NCBI GenBank assembly: GCA_937873105.1
Contig: CALMWD010000037.1
Location: 1-8,796 of the forward strand
DNA: 8,796 nt
Source: an uncultured Rhodanobacteraceae bacterium
GTDB lineage: Bacteria; Pseudomonadota; Gammaproteobacteria; Xanthomonadales; Ahniellaceae
Direction: 5' to 3'
Shown: piece by piece, positions 6,935-8,796 of the stretch
How positions within the stretch are numbered: position 1 is the first letter of the stretch
How the letters are laid out: each line of letters starts with the position of its first letter
Notes under the pieces: generated by a model
Seen by the model: only the letters and a program-made list of their open reading frames with translations
What the model was told of the DNA's origin: nothing
Database searches by the model: none
Made by a program: the position numbers and the translations under genes

Positions 6935-6943
6935 CCGGTCTCT
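6910..6943. promoter_or_regulatory. GAGACC operator-like boxes in the toxin-antitoxin promoter
   Basis: GAGACC occurs at 6911-6916 and 6923-6928, and its inverse GGTCTC at 6937-6942. The first and third boxes extend to a 7-bp inverted repeat (AGAGACC 6910-6916 / GGTCTCT 6937-6943). The second and third frame the -10 hexamer. Two boxes fill the spacer between -35 and -10, so a bound protein would block RNA polymerase. Autorepression by antitoxin-toxin complexes is general for type II modules of this kind; that these boxes are the site is inference. Confidence 0.5.
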
Positions 6944-6967
6944 ACACTCGCAACCAGAACCGCTGCC

Positions 6968-7216
6968 ATGGCACACCCGATCCTGACCGAGACCGCCGCC
7001 AGCATCTCGGAACTGAAAGCCAACCCGATGAAGGTGGTGGCCAGCGGCAACGGCATGCCGGTCGTGGTGCTGAATCGCAACGAGCCCGCGTTCTACTGCG
7101 TGCCGGCGACGGCCTACGCCGCCCTGATGGATCTCGTCGACGACGCGGAATTGCTCAAACTGGTCGAAAAGCGCCGACACGAGAAATCCGTGAAGGTGAC
7201 GCTCGATGACCTATGA
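6968..7216 (+). CDS. Type II antitoxin, Phd/YefM/StbD-like
   Basis: An 82-residue antitoxin that would bind and neutralise the RelE toxin encoded directly downstream and repress its own promoter. The N-terminal DNA-binding and dimerisation part has the pattern ILTETAASISELKANPMKVV (5-24), followed by MPVVVLNRNEPAFYCVPATAYAALM (30-54). This is typical of the Phd/YefM fold in its StbD-like branch rather than the ribbon-helix-helix fold of classical RelB. The charged C-terminus (LLKLVEKRRHEKSVKVTLDDL) is the usual disordered toxin-wrapping tail. The ATG at 6968 matches the family N-terminus (MAHPILTET) although no good ribosome binding site precedes it. The last 11 bp overlap the toxin gene, so the two are translationally coupled. 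Confidence 0.92.
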   Translation: MAHPILTETAASISELKANPMKVVASGNGMPVVVLNRNEPAFYCVPATAYAALMDLVDDAELLKLVEKRRHEKSVKVTLDDL

Positions 7217-7508
7217 ACTGGCGTTCAAGGCCACGGCACTCAAAGAGTGGAAAAGGCTTGGCGCCACAGTCCGGGAACAGTTCAAGAAGAAGCTCGCCGA
7301 ACGTCTCGAACATCCGCATGTGCCGAGTGCTGCCCTTTCCGGCGCGGCGAATCTCTACAAGATCAAGTTGCGCCAGTCTGGCTATCGCCTCGTCTATTCG
7401 GTGGAAGACCACATCGTCACCGTCACCGTGATCGCGGTCGGCAAGCGCGATCGCAACGCGGTCTACGATGCCGCGCTGTCGCGCCTGCGAGATCAGGAAG
7501 CACCTTGA
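7206..7508 (+). CDS. relE: RelE-family toxin (ribosome-dependent mRNA interferase)
   Basis: A 100-residue cytoplasmic toxin. RelE cleaves mRNA in the ribosomal A site. The sequence follows E. coli RelE closely from ALKEWKRLGATVREQFKKKL (11-30) through YKIKLRQSGYRLVYSV (51-66) to VGKRDRNAVY (78-87). The residues established as catalytic or RNA-binding in E. coli RelE, K52, K54, R61, R81 and Y87, are all present at the same numbers, so the toxin is predicted to be active. AAGGTGA (7193-7199), 6 nt before the ATG and inside the antitoxin gene, supports this start; the ATG at 7213 is in another frame. Compared with E. coli RelE it has a few extra C-terminal residues. It is co-expressed with the antitoxin from the promoter at 6905. 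The gene is intact. Confidence 0.94.
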   Translation: MTYELAFKATALKEWKRLGATVREQFKKKLAERLEHPHVPSAALSGAANLYKIKLRQSGYRLVYSVEDHIVTVTVIAVGKRDRNAVYDAALSRLRDQEAP

Positions 7509-7633
7509 CACTCGGTCGCGGGCGTCGCGCCACCCGCCGCCCGCGATTCGCCCGAAGCGGGCCGCATCCGGGCCGCGCAAAGGCCGACTTCGCAACACTC
7601 GGTCACACGCTCGCGGCATACTTCGCCCACGCG

Positions 7634-7651
7634 GCGGGAAGGGTTTCCCGT
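7634..7651 (+). other. Short hairpin ahead of the macroglobulin gene
   Basis: CGGGAA (7635-7640) and TTCCCG (7645-7650) pair around a four-base loop GGGT, extendable by one G-U pair (7634/7651). No T-run follows, so it is at best a weak or factor-assisted terminator after relE. It ends only 8 nt before the Shine-Dalgarno-like GGGA (7660-7663) of the next gene, so it may instead be a leader structure. The rest of the 7509-7670 gap shows no convincing promoter; a CATACT at 7617-7622 lacks a -35 partner. Confidence 0.35.
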
Positions 7652-7670
7652 GCGAACTTGGGATACACAC

Positions 7671-8796
7671 ATGGGCATGGTGCGTTGGACGGGATGGGCG
7701 CTGGCGACGGCGCTGGCGTTGGCGGGCTGCGGCGGGCGACAGGACGGCTCGCCGCCGGAATTGCAGAAGGGACAGGGTGCCGTCGCCGAGGTCGCGCGCA
7801 AGGACTTCGTGCTGGATGCGCCGAGCGGCGAGTCCTACGACGGCCGCGCCTCGATCGTGCTGCCGTTCTCGCAACCGCTGGTCTCGCAGCAGGCCTTCGA
7901 CGAACTGGTCTCGATCACCCTGAAGGACGGCGCCAAGCCCGAGGGCAGCTGGTTCCTCGAGGAAGGCCAGAAGCTGCGCTTCCCCTACCTGCAGGCCGAC
8001 CGCACCTACGTGGTCGCGATCAAGGGCAGCCTGATGGCCATCGACGGCCGCACCCTGGGCCGCGACCAGACCCATGAGGTCTACGCCGGCGAACAGGAAC
8101 CGGTGATCGGTTTCGCCAGCCAGGGCCACATCCTGCCGCTGCACGAATCGCGCGGCCTGCCGGTGGTCTCGGTCAACGTCGGCGAGGCCGATGTCGAGTT
8201 CTTCAAGATCCGCGACCGCCAGGTGCGGCCCTTCCTCGACGAATTCCAGGAGAACGGCACCCGCTGGAACTGGTCGGTCAACGAACTCGCCAAGTACGGC
8301 GATTCGGTCTACGCCAACCGCTTCGCGCTCGATGTGAAGCGCAACGAGCGCAGCGTCAGCTACCTGCCGATCCGCGACATCGCCGAGATGAAGCAGTCGG
8401 GCCTCTACTACGCGGTGCTGAAGCAGGCCGGCAACTATCGCGGCGAATACGACACCGCGATGTTCTTCGTCAGCGACATCGGCCTGCACGTGCGCGCCTA
8501 TGCCGACCGCCTGCTGGTGCACACCGCCTCGCTGGAATCGGGCGAGGCCAAGGCCAATGTCGCCGTGGAAGTGCGCAACCGCAAGGGCGAAACCCTGGTC
8601 AGCGCCGCCACCGACGACCACGGCCTCGCCATGATCGACTACAGGCTCGGCGCCGCCGACACCCTGGTCGCGCACTGGGGCGACGACTACGCCCTGCTCA
8701 GCTTCAACACGCCGGCGCTGGATCTGTCCGAATTCGCGATCGCCGGCCGCTCGCAGATGCCGCTGGACATCTTCCCGTGGTCGGGCCGCGACCTGT
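7671..8796 (+). CDS. yfhM: Alpha-2-macroglobulin-like lipoprotein, YfhM family (C-terminus outside window)
   Basis: Periplasmic bacterial alpha-2-macroglobulin, thought to trap foreign proteases that breach the outer membrane. A lipoprotein signal is clear: MGMVRWTGWALATALALAGC with lipobox LAGC, acylated at C20. Residue 21 is Gly, not Asp, so the inner-membrane retention signal of the +2 rule is absent. The 375 codons present cover the N-terminal MG-type domains and resemble E. coli YfhM throughout, for example EPVIGFASQGHILP, GLPVVSVNVGEADVEFFKI, GLYYAVLKQAGNY, FFVSDIGLHVRAYADRL and LPALDLSEF-like NTPALDLSEFAIAG. Family members run to roughly 1,600 residues or more, so about three quarters, including any thioester CxEQ motif, lies beyond the edge. 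GGGA (7660-7663) is 7 nt before ATG 7671; ATG 7677 is less likely. In many proteobacteria pbpC (PBP1c) follows this gene; that cannot be seen here. Confidence 0.9.
   Translation, partial: MGMVRWTGWALATALALAGCGGRQDGSPPELQKGQGAVAEVARKDFVLDAPSGESYDGRASIVLPFSQPLVSQQAFDELVSITLKDGAKPEGSWFLEEGQKLRFPYLQADRTYVVAIKGSLMAIDGRTLGRDQTHEVYAGEQEPVIGFASQGHILPLHESRGLPVVSVNVGEADVEFFKIRDRQVRPFLDEFQENGTRWNWSVNELAKYGDSVYANRFALDVKRNERSVSYLPIRDIAEMKQSGLYYAVLKQAGNYRGEYDTAMFFVSDIGLHVRAYADRLLVHTASLESGEAKANVAVEVRNRKGETLVSAATDDHGLAMIDYRLGAADTLVAHWGDDYALLSFNTPALDLSEFAIAGRSQMPLDIFPWSGRDL

Noticed and set aside
7558..7576. Tandem CGGGCCGC copies in the gap after relE
   Set aside because: Two short copies in very GC-rich DNA with no inverted partner; expected by chance.
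7155..8675. 506-codon minus-strand ORF across relE and the macroglobulin gene
   Set aside because: Shadow of two well-supported plus-strand genes; it crosses a gene boundary and has no recognisable domain.

Overview
The window is GC-rich (roughly two thirds G+C by eye) and densely coded, and it looks like a chromosomal piece of a gammaproteobacterium. A Xanthomonadales-type organism (Rhodanobacteraceae/Lysobacteraceae) is the best guess, because an iron-sulfur photolyase, a PadR/ADOP permease pair, a RelE module and a YfhM-type macroglobulin lipoprotein occur together. This placement is inference; no rRNA or marker gene is present. There is no tRNA, rRNA, CRISPR array or transposase.

Layout. 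(1) Minus strand, 1-1371: most of an FeS-BCP/PhrB-type (6-4) photolyase running off the left edge, with all four iron-sulfur cysteines visible. Just upstream of it, in the same direction, lies a lower-GC hypothetical gene (1426-1815, possibly to 1860). This is preceded by a 21-codon ORF (1876-1941) with a strong ribosome binding site, in the same frame and separated from it only by a TGA. (2) A short divergent control region (about 1942-2005) with four TAGG/CCTA elements overlapping a likely promoter. (3) Plus strand, 2006-4968: a PadR-family repressor overlapping by ATGA an ADOP-type (MacB/FtsX-like) permease that has no ATPase gene beside it. (4) 4998-6866: a secreted seven-heme c-type cytochrome with a C-terminal TPR region; its start codons lie inside a 13-bp RNA hairpin. 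(5) 6905-7508: a type II toxin-antitoxin module with a well-formed promoter that carries GAGACC operator-like boxes, a Phd/YefM/StbD-like antitoxin, and a RelE toxin with all classical catalytic residues. (6) 7671 to the right edge: the first 375 codons of an alpha-2-macroglobulin-like lipoprotein (YfhM family).

How the genes relate. PadR and the permease are almost certainly one co-regulated unit; the cytochrome follows in the same direction after 29 bp and may be read from the same transcript, with its translation gated by the hairpin. The toxin-antitoxin pair has its own promoter and looks like an insertion between the cytochrome and the macroglobulin gene. Photolyase and macroglobulin are independent house-keeping or defence functions (DNA repair; envelope protection against proteases). 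I see no clearly new multi-gene system; the least explained items are the hairpin at the cytochrome start, the PadR/permease/cytochrome grouping, and the interrupted reading frame at 1426-1941.
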